From positions 62,001 to 126,000 of the IMG/VR virus record IMGVR_UViG_3300027749_000040: a DNA stretch of 64,000 nucleotides, one strand, 5' to 3'. Positions within the stretch are counted from its first letter, which is position 1; each line of letters opens with the position of its first letter. A model generated the notes under the pieces. It saw only the letters and a list, made by a program, of their open reading frames with translations, was not told the origin of the DNA and did not search any database. This document shows, in pieces, positions 1 to 10,000 of this stretch. The translations under genes were made by a program, and so were the position numbers. The DNA is from a virus.

Positions 1-618
1 TTAACATTAGTTGTTAATACTAACTTATGTGTGCCTGACAAGAACTTGAATATGTTTTTTGAGAAGGCAACAACATTATTAAATGCTAAAACAATTAAAG
101 GTCTTGAAGTATATACCAGTATGGATACATGGGGACCTCAAGCAGAATACATACGTGACGGTTTAGATATCGCACGTTGGGAAGCAACTGTACGCAAAGT
201 AAGCACAACATTCCATGTACCTATACGTGTAATGGTTACATTTGGATTGATGAGTATTTTTAACTTCCTTACGTTTGCTGAAAAGGTTATACAGATGCGT
301 AATGACGGGGTTGACATCATGTTTAACTGTGCCAGACTTGTAGATCCTAAGCAATTTGACCTCAGAATACTACCAGACTACTGCGATAAATACTTCACTA
401 AGATGAACACGTTTATAATAGATAACAATAATATTACTAATGTTGAAAGAGAAACATGGGCTATGGTCTATGATTTTTGGAAAGCAAGACACGAAACTAT
501 GACAACTGAAGACCGCGAATGGCGCAGGCAGCAGTTTGCTAAGTTTATTAGCGAATATGATAAGCGTAGAGATAAAAACTTTGAAGAAAACTTCCCAGAA
601 TTATCAACATGGATTTAA
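1..618 (+). CDS. Twitch-type radical SAM protein, 5'-truncated (C-terminal part)
   Basis: The frame is open from base 1, so this is the C-terminal part of a gene that begins upstream; a GTG at 31 is not a likely start. The visible part carries MDTWGPQAEYIRDGLDIARW, which matches the segment SIDCWGPEIEYVRDG of the complete twitch radical SAM gene at 10746, and it ends like that protein with a DKRRD(K/R)NF..(N/I)FP tail. The CxxxCxxC cluster and the N-terminal twitch domain must lie outside the window. It overlaps the next radical SAM gene by 10 bases. Family is supported by paralogy within the window; the substrate is unknown. Confidence 0.75.
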   Translation, partial: LTLVVNTNLCVPDKNLNMFFEKATTLLNAKTIKGLEVYTSMDTWGPQAEYIRDGLDIARWEATVRKVSTTFHVPIRVMVTFGLMSIFNFLTFAEKVIQMRNDGVDIMFNCARLVDPKQFDLRILPDYCDKYFTKMNTFIIDNNNITNVERETWAMVYDFWKARHETMTTEDREWRRQQFAKFISEYDKRRDKNFEENFPELSTWI

Positions 619-1817
619 CACCGTTTAAAGAATGTAGAGCACATAAAAATGCAATCTATATAGGAAATGATGATGCACCATTTAGACCTTGTTGTTGGTT
701 TGCAGATAAAATTGATGCTACATCATATGAAGAATATCAGGATAAATTATCACATTTAGACATTGAAAAAAATTGTAGATATTGTATTGAGATGGAGTCA
801 AATGGCGGAGAATGGAGCCATCGCATGAATTTTGCTAAGGCACTGGAAGATCCAGACTGGTATCAGGAATTGGTAGTATCAATATCATTTGATAATTTGT
901 GCAATTTAAAATGTATTACATGCTCACCTGTAAATAGCTCCCAGTTAGCAATTGAAATTTTAAATCCTGAGATTAGAGAAAAATATACTTCAATACATAA
1001 AAAAGAACCAATTAAGACTGAGTTTTTAAAAAATATGTTATCTAATACTGAATTTAATTATAATACTGAATTTAGTTATAAAACTATTACAGAAGGTAAT
1101 GCTAATTATAGTAACCTTCGTATAGAAATACTAGGCGGAGAACCTTTAATAAATCCTGCAGTATATAATTTTTTAGATTGGTTAGTAGAGCAACCATATG
1201 CGTCAGTAACAGCAGTAAGCATTACTACCAATGGGACTATATTTAATGACAAATTTATAAAATATATAAAACATTTACACCATATCTCTTTGCAATTTAG
1301 TATTGATGGTATAGAAGACACGTTTGAATATATAAGATTTGGTTCAAAATTTTCTACTCTTGAAGAAGTTACTAATAAATTTTATGACCTGCTCGCCCTA
1401 TACCCTGAAAAATTTAAAATGGCAATGCACTACACATTGAGTTGGATGAACTCACTGCACATTAAAGAATTTTTTAATTGGGTTAATGTTAATTATCCTG
1501 AAGTACAATATATATTGGTTACAAAACTTGAGTGGCCAAATAATTATGATATTAATGTTTTGCCAATGGATTTGAGAAAACAAATAGTTGAAGAAATATC
1601 AAACAGTATTGTTGGTTATAATGACGGGGTTCAATTGGGATTTAAATATTATAAACAGCATATGCTTAATACTCCAAATAATACAAAAGTATCTTATAAT
1701 GTACAAAGAGGTATGAACGCTTTAGCTAAAAATGATAAACTTATAAATAGAAATTCAGACTTCAATAAAACTTTTAAACCAATGCTAGATTTACTAAAAA
1801 CAAATAATATTATATGA
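609..1817 (+). CDS. Twitch-domain radical SAM protein, type A copy 1
   Basis: The 402-residue product has the radical SAM 4Fe-4S motif CNLKCITC (C98, C102, C105) and a GGEP motif at 176-179, which in this superfamily contacts S-adenosylmethionine. An N-terminal cysteine block (C28-C29, C56, C59) precedes the core, as in twitch-domain radical SAM proteins (N_Twi_rSAM type), where it is expected to bind an auxiliary cluster. It is a close paralogue of the gene at 3078: both begin MDLTP(F/Y)K.C and share PCCWF and the block around EQPYA. No Shine-Dalgarno sequence is visible; the start overlaps the preceding stop, suggesting translational coupling. The substrate cannot be inferred. Confidence 0.88.
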   Translation: MDLTPFKECRAHKNAIYIGNDDAPFRPCCWFADKIDATSYEEYQDKLSHLDIEKNCRYCIEMESNGGEWSHRMNFAKALEDPDWYQELVVSISFDNLCNLKCITCSPVNSSQLAIEILNPEIREKYTSIHKKEPIKTEFLKNMLSNTEFNYNTEFSYKTITEGNANYSNLRIEILGGEPLINPAVYNFLDWLVEQPYASVTAVSITTNGTIFNDKFIKYIKHLHHISLQFSIDGIEDTFEYIRFGSKFSTLEEVTNKFYDLLALYPEKFKMAMHYTLSWMNSLHIKEFFNWVNVNYPEVQYILVTKLEWPNNYDINVLPMDLRKQIVEEISNSIVGYNDGVQLGFKYYKQHMLNTPNNTKVSYNVQRGMNALAKNDKLINRNSDFNKTFKPMLDLLKTNNII

Positions 1818-3121
1818 TTCCTGCAGAAAAAGCACTAACTAGCAAAACATTTTGTACGTACCCTTGGATACATCAATATGTGGGTCCTGACGGCGAAGTA
1901 AAACCATGCTGTATTTATAAACCCAATGGGTCAGGTGTTGGTAATATCAAAGATGCCCCTTTATCTAAAATATGGAATAACGATAACTCAAAGCAAATGC
2001 GGTTGGATATGCTTAATGGTGTAGAAATAGCAGGTTGTTCTGTATGCAATAATAGATCAGGATCATCAACAACTCATCGAGATGAAACTAATGCTCTTTG
2101 GTTTAACAATAATATTGATATAATAAATCAAACTCATTTAGACGGATTTTTACCGGAACATAAACTTAAATACATTGATGCTAGATTTAATAATTTATGT
2201 AATTTGAAGTGTAGAACATGCACTCCTCATTTTAGCACCAGTTGGCATGCAGATTATGAGAAGTTGCGTAATTCGACAGAATCTAATAAGTTCCCCAAAG
2301 CACTGTTAATACCCGGAAACAGTGATGACCATTTATTAAATGAAATACTCCCGCATTTATCTGAGACAAATCGTATCTATTTTGCAGGTGGAGAACCATT
2401 AATGCAGATTGAACACTATAAGATTTTAGAAGAATTAGTAAATCTTAAACACACCGGTACTACCTATAAACCCTTAACAATACAGTATAGTACTAATTTT
2501 AGTTCACTAACTTTAGGAAAACATTTTGTTATTGATTATTGGAAAAAATTTAATAGGGTAATTGTAAATGCTAGCTTAGATGGTAGTCATGAACGGGCTG
2601 AGTACTGGAGAAAAGGTACTAACTGGTCAACTATAATTGAAAACAGAAAAGCCCTTATAAAGAATTGCCCGCGTGTTATGTTTAATATTGGATTTACTTT
2701 GTCTTGGGTAAATGCATTTAACCTATTAGACTTTCATAAAGAATGGGTAAATTTAAAATATATTAATATAGATTCAGTAAATGTTAATTTGCTAGACATG
2801 CCGTTTATGTATTCATTGAAAAATATACCATCATGGAAAAAGAAAAAAATAGAATTAGCTTTTTGTGAACATATTGAATGGTTGACTGAGAAAAAAGCCA
2901 AAGATAGGACTAAAGATCAATTTGTAAATGCCATAAATTTTATGAATTCAATTGCCACTGGAGATGATTTTATTGGAATATTTGATTTTATGGAAACAAC
3001 AGAGCAATTAGATAAATTGCGGAATGAAAATTTCTGGAATGTGTTTCCAGAACACAACGATATGAAAGAATTAATATATGGATCTAACTCCCTACAAAAA
3101 TTGCCTAGCACTAACGAATAG
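1814..3121 (+). CDS. Twitch-domain radical SAM protein, type B copy 1
   Basis: The 435-residue product contains an N-terminal twitch-like cysteine block (C14, C32-C33, C75, C78), the radical SAM motif CNLKCRTC (C129, C133, C136) and GGEP at 192-195. It is a close paralogue of the gene at 5519: both share SKTFC.(Y/F)PWI, QYVGP.G.VKPCC, NNLCNL and HFSTSW. It starts four bases before the upstream stop, and its 3' end overlaps the next gene by 44 bases in another frame, which is long for this genome. An alternating A-B order with the flanking genes points to tandem duplication of a gene pair. Confidence 0.88.
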   Translation: MIPAEKALTSKTFCTYPWIHQYVGPDGEVKPCCIYKPNGSGVGNIKDAPLSKIWNNDNSKQMRLDMLNGVEIAGCSVCNNRSGSSTTHRDETNALWFNNNIDIINQTHLDGFLPEHKLKYIDARFNNLCNLKCRTCTPHFSTSWHADYEKLRNSTESNKFPKALLIPGNSDDHLLNEILPHLSETNRIYFAGGEPLMQIEHYKILEELVNLKHTGTTYKPLTIQYSTNFSSLTLGKHFVIDYWKKFNRVIVNASLDGSHERAEYWRKGTNWSTIIENRKALIKNCPRVMFNIGFTLSWVNAFNLLDFHKEWVNLKYINIDSVNVNLLDMPFMYSLKNIPSWKKKKIELAFCEHIEWLTEKKAKDRTKDQFVNAINFMNSIATGDDFIGIFDFMETTEQLDKLRNENFWNVFPEHNDMKELIYGSNSLQKLPSTNE

Positions 3122-4229
3122 TATCTTTATTGCAAATGAAGAAAATCCATATAGACCCTGTTGCTGGTTTAAAACTTATATTAATGCGACTGATGTTAAT
3201 GATTACAAAAAACAATTAGCTGAAATAGATATCGAAACTAATTGCGATTATTGTATTCAACAAGACAAGGGCGGTTCATATAGTTACAGGCAACAATTTA
3301 ATGATGCTGAAGAATTAATTATAACTGCATCCTTTGACAACTTATGTAATTTAAAATGCATTACGTGTACTCCAAATAATAGCACACAGATTTTTGCAGA
3401 ACGTTTTAAATTCCATAATGAAGCAGATGCTCAATATTTAAAGAATTATATTACTGACGTTGTTAGTAAACAAGCACCTAAAAAAATAGATTTTATTAAA
3501 TCTATGTTAGCAGATGCTACATTTAAAAAACTAAGATTTGATATACTAGGAGGAGAACCATTAATTAACCCTGCTATTTATGAGTTCTTGGACTGGTTAG
3601 TAGAACAACCCTATGCAAAAGAAACAACAGTAGCTATCACAACAAATGGTACAACTTATGATGAAAAATTAATAAAATATATTAGTGGCTTTAAACGCAT
3701 GGGTGTACAATTAAGTATAGACGGAATTGAAGAAGAATTTGAATATCTTAGATACGGGGCCTCATTTGAAACTTTAGAAAAAGTATGCGATTCATTCTAT
3801 GAGCTAACAAAAAAATATGAAACTTTTCATATGGGATCTCATTATACACTATCGTGGATGAATTGTTTAAGATTCCCTAAATTTTTTAATTGGATGCAAA
3901 CTAGGTATCCTGATATAAGTGATATTTATATTAGTAAGTTACAAGAACCTAATCAATTTTCCATTGAATTGTTGTCTTTAGCTCAACGCCAAAAGATATA
4001 TGATGATGTAATAAGTAGATTGAACTCTCCAATTAATGAATCATATAAAAGAACATTATTTTTATATAAAGAACATATGCTAAACACTACATATGATGAA
4101 TTTAATTTAGAAAAATTTACATTTGGATTAGGAATGCTAACCACCTCAGATCGCAAACGAGGTAACAACCATATGAAGATAGTAAAAGATTTTATAGAAT
4201 TTATTGAAATTGAAAAAAATGATAGATAA
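3078..4229 (+). CDS. Twitch-domain radical SAM protein, type A copy 2
   Basis: The 383-residue product is the second type A copy. It has N-terminal cysteines C28-C29, C56 and C59, the motif CNLKCITC (C90, C94, C97), and ILGGEP. Its ATG lies inside the end of the preceding gene. This start is favoured because the first residues, MDLTPYKNC, align with MDLTPFKEC at the start of the gene at 609. No ribosome-binding site is visible, so translation is probably coupled to the upstream gene. It is slightly shorter than copy 1 in the stretch between the cluster motif and GGEP. Function beyond the superfamily is unknown. Confidence 0.87.
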   Translation: MDLTPYKNCLALTNSIFIANEENPYRPCCWFKTYINATDVNDYKKQLAEIDIETNCDYCIQQDKGGSYSYRQQFNDAEELIITASFDNLCNLKCITCTPNNSTQIFAERFKFHNEADAQYLKNYITDVVSKQAPKKIDFIKSMLADATFKKLRFDILGGEPLINPAIYEFLDWLVEQPYAKETTVAITTNGTTYDEKLIKYISGFKRMGVQLSIDGIEEEFEYLRYGASFETLEKVCDSFYELTKKYETFHMGSHYTLSWMNCLRFPKFFNWMQTRYPDISDIYISKLQEPNQFSIELLSLAQRQKIYDDVISRLNSPINESYKRTLFLYKEHMLNTTYDEFNLEKFTFGLGMLTTSDRKRGNNHMKIVKDFIEFIEIEKNDR

Positions 4230-5529
4230 AAAGATTGATGAATTATCAAAAACTTTTTGTAGCGTACCGTGGTTACAAATTCATACAGAACCGGATGGTA
4301 AAGTATTTCCCTGTTGTTATTATACCCATGCTAGTAATTACAATTTAGGTAACTGGAACGAACAAAAAATAAAAGACATATTCCATGGTGACAAATGGAA
4401 TAAACTTAGAAAAGATTTCTTAGATGGAAAAAAGCCTAACGCATGTAATAGATGTTGGAAAGAAGAAGATTCAGGAATTGTTAGTATGCGTCAACGATTT
4501 AATGAACGATATTCAAACTTTCCAGACTATACTAATCAGAACGGATATAATAAATTTGATGATATTATAGCTGTAGGGAATGATGACGGCTCCGTAGAAG
4601 ATATAAAATTGGCTACTGTAGATTTGATATTCAATAACCTATGCAATATGAAATGTAGAACATGTGGTCCCGGCTTAAGCACATCCTGGATTCCTGACGA
4701 AATTAAATTGGGTCGTTCAAAAATTAACCCGGTATCATTGTTGACAAACGAAACGGTCACTCATATGAAAGATGATTTAGTTGCATTAGTTGAGATGGTC
4801 GATCCTTATACTGAGATACACTTTAGTGGCGGCGAACCCATGATGCAAGCAGATCATTATCAGTTCTTGCAATTGTTGCTAGACATGGGCAAAACTAAAG
4901 TAAAAATTCGTTATAACACAAACCTTACAGTGTACACGCTTAAAGAGTACAATGCATTTGAAATGCTTAAAAACTTTGATAATGTATTTATGGTTGGAAG
5001 TTGCGATGCTATGGGCAAGCAAGGTGAATATATTCGTAAAGGATTTGATTGGGAAAAAGCTTTAGAATGGTTAAAGACTTGTAAAGAATATTTACCCAAT
5101 GCTGATTATGGAATAAGTGCAGTGTATAGTTTATTAAATGCTTCAGCATCCGTTGACTTTCATAGATATATGTGCGAAAGTACATTATTCAAACGAAGTA
5201 ACGGTACTAACTTTGGATTCTACTTGAACACATTGCACGAACCTATGTGGTTAAAGACAACTCTATTACCGATAGAAGTTAAAGAAGTAGTTACAGAAAA
5301 AATTAGTAAGCATATTGAATGGCTTAGTGAAACACAACCACATGACTTTCATTATGATGTATACATTGACCATTGGAAGAATGCTATTACATTGATGAAT
5401 AGTGCTGACCATAGCGGATTGATACCAAATTTCTACAAAGAAACACATTTATTAGATAGTATACGCAATGAAAAGTTTGAAGAAGTATTTCCTGAATTAC
5501 ATGAAAAAATGAAAATATATGACAAATGA
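4219..5529 (+). CDS. Twitch-domain radical SAM protein, type B variant
   Basis: The start chosen is the ATG at 4219 (MIDKKIDELSKTFC), which overlaps the previous gene by 11 bases; an upstream in-frame TTG at 4204 is less likely. The product of about 436 residues has C14, C32-C33, C76 and C79 in the twitch region, CNMKCRTC (C142, C146, C149) as the SAM-cluster motif and SGGEPMMQ downstream. It is related to the type B genes at 1814 and 5519 but more divergent (EPDGKVFPCC in place of GPDGEVKPCC). The C-terminal half ends like the others with R(N/D).(K/S)F..VFPE. Confidence 0.87.
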   Translation: MIDKKIDELSKTFCSVPWLQIHTEPDGKVFPCCYYTHASNYNLGNWNEQKIKDIFHGDKWNKLRKDFLDGKKPNACNRCWKEEDSGIVSMRQRFNERYSNFPDYTNQNGYNKFDDIIAVGNDDGSVEDIKLATVDLIFNNLCNMKCRTCGPGLSTSWIPDEIKLGRSKINPVSLLTNETVTHMKDDLVALVEMVDPYTEIHFSGGEPMMQADHYQFLQLLLDMGKTKVKIRYNTNLTVYTLKEYNAFEMLKNFDNVFMVGSCDAMGKQGEYIRKGFDWEKALEWLKTCKEYLPNADYGISAVYSLLNASASVDFHRYMCESTLFKRSNGTNFGFYLNTLHEPMWLKTTLLPIEVKEVVTEKISKHIEWLSETQPHDFHYDVYIDHWKNAITLMNSADHSGLIPNFYKETHLLDSIRNEKFEEVFPELHEKMKIYDK

Positions 5530-6847
5530 TTTTAATCCAGTTGAAATGGCAAAGAACAGCAAAACATTTTGTATCTTTCCATGGATACAGCAATATGTAG
5601 GACCGCCGGGTGATGTTAAACCGTGTTGTGTATATGACAATCAAGATGAGATTGGTAGTTTAAAAGAAAACACATTAGCAGAAATTTGGAATAACGATAA
5701 GACAAAACAAATGCGTTTAAACTTCCTTAATGGAATTGAAGAACCAAGTTGTAGTATATGTAACCGTCGTGCAGGATTAGGTCATGCACATAAAAATGAG
5801 TACAATAGAATGTTCTTTGACAATGATGAAGAAATTCAAAAAATTGTAGCAAGCACTAATACAGACGGATCATTGGATGAGCACAAACTATACTACATTG
5901 ATGTTAGATATAATAATCTATGTAATTTAAGTTGTCGTAGTTGTGCTCCGCATTTTAGTACTAGTTGGGTAATGGATCATCGCAAATTGTATAACTTAGC
6001 TGAAAGACGAGATAAAGATGATGGTTATCAATTCCCGGGCAAGACAGAAGTACAAGCATTAGAAGAAATAATTCCTCATCTAGCAACAGCTAAAATGATT
6101 TACTTTGCAGGTGGTGAACCACTGATGCAAAAGGAACACTATGAAGTACTCAACAAATTAATTGAGTTTGGCAACACTGATTTAGAGATTCGCTATAACA
6201 CAAACTTCAGTAACTTTAAATTAAAAAAATACGACAATGTATTAGAGTACTGGAAGAAGTTTTCAAATGTACATGTGTATGCTAGTTTAGATGGTAGCCA
6301 TGAAAAGGGTGAATACTGGCGCAATGGTATAGATTGGAAGCAGGTTATAGAAAATCGTACACAAATGATGGAGGAATGTCCTCACGTGCATTTTATGATA
6401 TCATATACTCTAAGTTGGCCTAATGCTTTTAACTTAGTAGAATTTCATAGAGAATGGGCAGAATTGGGATATCTCAAACCAGAACACATGATGGTTAACC
6501 CATTAGACACCCCTTCGTACTATTGCTTGAAAAATATTCCAGATTGGAAAAAAACAGAGATTGAAAAAGCATTGCAAAAAAATATTGACTGGTTAAAATC
6601 TTTAGACCCGACGTTCGGAATCATAAGTATGTATGAGACAGCAATTAAATTCATGTGGGATAAAAATGGGCAATACTACAATGGCATTGACGAGAGTTTG
6701 AAAGAATTCAATAAAATCTCTACCCGATTAGATGAGATACGTGATCAAAGTTTCTTTGATGTATATCCTGAACATATAAACATCAAAAATTATTTGATCC
6801 ATAATGAATTAAATGTTGAATTTGACTACAGCACATCCAAAAAATAA
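5519..6847 (+). CDS. Twitch-domain radical SAM protein, type B copy 2
   Basis: The 442-residue product carries C18, C36-C37, C78 and C81 in the N-terminal twitch region, CNLSCRSC (C135, C139, C142) and FAGGEPLMQ. It is the nearest paralogue of the gene at 1814 over its full length, including YASLDGSHEKGEYWR and the C-terminal DVYPEH. The start overlaps the preceding gene by 11 bases, and the stop shares one base with the next start. All core catalytic motifs are intact, so this is not a decaying duplicate. Confidence 0.88.
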   Translation: MTNDFNPVEMAKNSKTFCIFPWIQQYVGPPGDVKPCCVYDNQDEIGSLKENTLAEIWNNDKTKQMRLNFLNGIEEPSCSICNRRAGLGHAHKNEYNRMFFDNDEEIQKIVASTNTDGSLDEHKLYYIDVRYNNLCNLSCRSCAPHFSTSWVMDHRKLYNLAERRDKDDGYQFPGKTEVQALEEIIPHLATAKMIYFAGGEPLMQKEHYEVLNKLIEFGNTDLEIRYNTNFSNFKLKKYDNVLEYWKKFSNVHVYASLDGSHEKGEYWRNGIDWKQVIENRTQMMEECPHVHFMISYTLSWPNAFNLVEFHREWAELGYLKPEHMMVNPLDTPSYYCLKNIPDWKKTEIEKALQKNIDWLKSLDPTFGIISMYETAIKFMWDKNGQYYNGIDESLKEFNKISTRLDEIRDQSFFDVYPEHINIKNYLIHNELNVEFDYSTSKK

Positions 6848-8100
6848 TGGAAGAAAAGAAACTATTTAAAATAAGAGATGAGACAAGCGATACGTTTTGT
6901 CTAGCAAAATTTCATGAGGCAAGCATCTGGGTTTACTCGGGTAAGATTGCCAGTTGCCATTATACCCCGTTTATTCAAGTGGGTAATACAGTAGATACAT
7001 TCTATAATCCAGCAGAAAAACGTGAACAACAAAAGAAAATGTTAGCAGGAGAACAACCACCTGCATGTGATAGTTGCTGGCGTTATGAGAATTTAGGATT
7101 GCGTAGTGACAGAACACGCAAGAGTCTAAGTTTTACTGACCATTTAGCCGCAGAAGATTATAAGAATCCTAACTATGTGTTCAAACCCAAAGCATTAGAG
7201 TTAGCATTTCAAAATACTTGTAATTTAGCATGTAGCTATTGTAGCCCGCAATTTAGTACTAGTTGGACCAATGATATTAGAGTAAATGGCGTTTACAAAG
7301 GTATTATTACTGATGATCGCAGACACTATCAAAAGGATATAAACGAACTTAATGAGATGATAGACCCGCCTGATATGACATTGTTCTGGGAATGGTTTGA
7401 GAGTGTTGCTACTGGTTTAGAATCTATTCGTGTTTCCGGTGGTGAACCACTAATGCACGAAGAAGTTTTTCGTGTATTTGAAATGATGACAGAGATAAAC
7501 CCTAACATTGAATGCGTGATACACAGCAACCTCTGCCAAAAGCCAGCAATCATGGATAGATTCTTTGATAAGATTAGTGGATTAACTAATTTACGAATGA
7601 ACATTAGTAATGAATCTGCAGGCGAGACTGCTGAATTTGTGCGTGAAGGTATGATATACACCGAATGGTTGGAGAATATCGAACGACTAGCAAACAGTAC
7701 AGTAAAAGAGTTTAGTGTAAGCACCACTGTAAGTGCAATTGCATTACAATCACTTGACCAAATGTATTTGGACATAATTAATATTCGGAAACACACAAAA
7801 GTAAAACCCTATATCTCTATCAACATGGTTGATAAGCCAGACTTTCAAGGATTTGCTTGTTTAACACGTGAAGAACGTGACTTCTACATTAATAAGTACA
7901 CAAAGTTTTATGATTCAATTAAGGATAAGTTATTACCAGTAGAACATGAACATTGTGCTAGACTGCTTAAGTTTTTAGATGAAGGTTTCATTAAAGAAAC
8001 CCAACCACAATTACGTAAAGACAGTGATATATTCTTTGAACAATATACTCAGCGTAGAAATAAACCAGACAATCTAGCAAAATATATAGGATTAAAATAA
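6847..8100 (+). CDS. Twitch-domain radical SAM protein, type C
   Basis: The 417-residue product has single cysteines in place of the usual CC pair in its twitch region (C18, C37, C74, C77), then CNLACSYC (C125, C129, C132) and RVSGGEPLM. It resembles the gene at 10746 in having a WxYxxxLGxxSDRT-like element after the CxxC pair and a C-terminal tail rich in charged residues. It starts on the last base of the preceding stop codon, so it is probably co-translated with it. The loss of one cysteine of the pair may change the auxiliary cluster ligation; this is inference. Confidence 0.86.
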   Translation: MEEKKLFKIRDETSDTFCLAKFHEASIWVYSGKIASCHYTPFIQVGNTVDTFYNPAEKREQQKKMLAGEQPPACDSCWRYENLGLRSDRTRKSLSFTDHLAAEDYKNPNYVFKPKALELAFQNTCNLACSYCSPQFSTSWTNDIRVNGVYKGIITDDRRHYQKDINELNEMIDPPDMTLFWEWFESVATGLESIRVSGGEPLMHEEVFRVFEMMTEINPNIECVIHSNLCQKPAIMDRFFDKISGLTNLRMNISNESAGETAEFVREGMIYTEWLENIERLANSTVKEFSVSTTVSAIALQSLDQMYLDIINIRKHTKVKPYISINMVDKPDFQGFACLTREERDFYINKYTKFYDSIKDKLLPVEHEHCARLLKFLDEGFIKETQPQLRKDSDIFFEQYTQRRNKPDNLAKYIGLK

Positions 8101-9272
8101 TGGAACGAATGTATGAAGTAGAGAATGTAAAAAGATTGCATATAGAATTGTCTAGTAGATGTAATGCTAGTTGTCCTGCGTGTAGTAGAAACTATTCAGG
8201 CGGTCCTGTTGCGGATAGTTTGGAACTAACTGACTTATCATTGGATGACATTAAGCGTATGGTTCCCAAAGAGATAGCAAAGAATTTAATTGGTATAAAT
8301 TTCTGTGGTAATGTAGGTGATCCTGGTATGGCACCTGACTTAATTCCTATACTAGAATACTTTAGAGAGCAATCACCAAAAATAGTTCAACAACTTAGAA
8401 CCAATGGTGGTATGCGTAATGACAAGTTTTGGACAACATTGGGTGATTTCTTTGTAAAACAACCACCTCCAAGAGACAATCATTTGTTTAGTAAAGCCGG
8501 AGTTGTATTCAGCGTAGACGGGCTAGAAGATACAAACCATATATACCGAAGAGGTGTTATATGGGACAAACTAATTAGAAACATGAGAGCTTATAGTGAC
8601 ACTGGCGCTTTTGCTGTTTGGGAATGGTTATTATTCGAACACAATGAGCATCAAGTTGAAGAAGCAAGAACAATAGCTAAAGAATTGGGATTTGAATTTA
8701 TTGTTAAAAACCCATTAGGTTTTGGTGAGTATGAAGATACATTAAGTGGGATGAATGTGTACGGTAAAGACGGGGACTATGAGTACACTATATGGCCTAG
8801 TAAATATACTGGGCATAGAAAAGAGCCGTTGTTTGGTAAAAAAGTTGATTTTACTTACATGAACAGATTAACTATTCCTATCTTACCTGAGTTTAGTAAA
8901 GAATTAGAAAAGAATTCAGATATAGTTTGTAAGTCTATTGAGCATAAGGAATCTAAAGAAATATACATATCAGCAAATGGATATATGTTACCGTGTTGTT
9001 TTTTAGGTGGAGTGTTTGGTCAGTTTCATAGTTCATATTCACGCTATCAATTTAACAAAATGATTAATGATTATGGATTAGAAGTTTTTAATTTAAAAAA
9101 TCAATCAATATTGGATATTATTCAAGGTCCTGATTTTAGTAAGTTCTTTTTAGATGGATGGAAAGCAGATACAATTGAGAATGGTAAATTGTTATATTGC
9201 TTAGAAACATGCGGGCACAAGTCTGCTATGGACAAATTATATAGTACAAAAATTATAGAGGTGGCTAAATGA
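8100..9272 (+). CDS. Radical SAM protein with C-terminal SPASM-like region
   Basis: Unlike its neighbours, the 390-residue product has its CxxxCxxC motif close to the N-terminus (SRCNASCPAC, C21, C25, C28) and its extra cysteines at the C-terminus (a single C, then LPCCF, then CLETC), which is the classical SPASM arrangement. A weak AGGA lies just upstream of the ATG at 8100. It is sandwiched between twitch-type genes and SGNH-like genes in one tight operon. The SVDGLEDTNHIYRRG segment matches the strand that follows GGEP in related proteins. The canonical GGEP itself is replaced here by a CGNVGDPG element, as seen in some SPASM members. Confidence 0.85.
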   Translation: MERMYEVENVKRLHIELSSRCNASCPACSRNYSGGPVADSLELTDLSLDDIKRMVPKEIAKNLIGINFCGNVGDPGMAPDLIPILEYFREQSPKIVQQLRTNGGMRNDKFWTTLGDFFVKQPPPRDNHLFSKAGVVFSVDGLEDTNHIYRRGVIWDKLIRNMRAYSDTGAFAVWEWLLFEHNEHQVEEARTIAKELGFEFIVKNPLGFGEYEDTLSGMNVYGKDGDYEYTIWPSKYTGHRKEPLFGKKVDFTYMNRLTIPILPEFSKELEKNSDIVCKSIEHKESKEIYISANGYMLPCCFLGGVFGQFHSSYSRYQFNKMINDYGLEVFNLKNQSILDIIQGPDFSKFFLDGWKADTIENGKLLYCLETCGHKSAMDKLYSTKIIEVAK

Positions 9273-10000
9273 AAATAGGTGTATTTGGTGATAGTTTTGC
9301 AGATAGAACGCCGTACAATCCAGAGAGCCCCTTCAAAGAAGATGAGTCGTGGATTGCCGATATGGAATCAGCCGGACACAAGATAACATCGTACGGAAAA
9401 ACAGGAACTTCTACGTGGTATTCCTTTCAGCAATTTATAGCGCACTGTGAACAATTTGATCACATTGTGTTCTGCTACTCATCACTTCACAGAATGCATC
9501 ATTTACCGGATGGGCTAGAAGATTTGAGTTTTCTAACAACCCCTGATGAGTTATATTCATTGAGAAGAAATAAAAATTTATCTAAACAACAAGAATTAGA
9601 AATGGTTAGAATATTGACTGGACATGTACCTAACATTTCAGTGCCTTTTGATATTTGGATAAAGCAAAAAATATTTAATGATGTAAACTTAATGTGTTAT
9701 AGTAAAAATATTAAACTTGTAAATCTTCTTACCTTTGATGATAGAAAAGATAAACATACTACTATATCACTGGAAGAAAGACACGGAGAATGTTTATATA
9801 ACTTATTTGCTGTAAGTAAAAAAGAGTTACCTACTATGGGTGATGTAGATAATAGATGGTGTCATCTATCTAAGGAAAATAATATAGTATTGTCTAACAT
9901 TATATTTAATTCTTTAATCAGCGAAGATAAAAACATTATTGATTTATACAAAAATACTAATTTTTTATATAACAAAGAAATTACTGCGAGGTATGAATGA
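9269..10000 (+). CDS. SGNH/GDSL-like hydrolase, paralogue of the gene at 60194
   Basis: The 243-residue product begins MKIGVFGDSFAD; the GDSF block supplies the nucleophile serine of SGNH hydrolases. A C-terminal WCHLSKENN element could provide the catalytic His, although the usual DxxH Asp is not obvious. A GAGGTGG ribosome-binding site precedes the ATG, which overlaps the previous stop. The gene at 60194 shares the GDSFA start, a similar middle section (SYxxF..H...(F/Y)D.IVF.YS) and the same length. Members of this fold act as esterases, including deacylation of glycans, but the substrate here is not known. Confidence 0.72.
   Translation: MKIGVFGDSFADRTPYNPESPFKEDESWIADMESAGHKITSYGKTGTSTWYSFQQFIAHCEQFDHIVFCYSSLHRMHHLPDGLEDLSFLTTPDELYSLRRNKNLSKQQELEMVRILTGHVPNISVPFDIWIKQKIFNDVNLMCYSKNIKLVNLLTFDDRKDKHTTISLEERHGECLYNLFAVSKKELPTMGDVDNRWCHLSKENNIVLSNIIFNSLISEDKNIIDLYKNTNFLYNKEITARYE

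Noticed and set aside
3078-3121. Possible frameshift because two radical SAM genes overlap by 44 bases
   Set aside because: Both frames are complete, and the start of the second gene aligns with the start of its paralogue at 609.
7329-7796. - strand ORF of 155 codons
   Set aside because: It lies wholly inside a radical SAM gene with intact motifs and has no ribosome-binding site or recognisable product.
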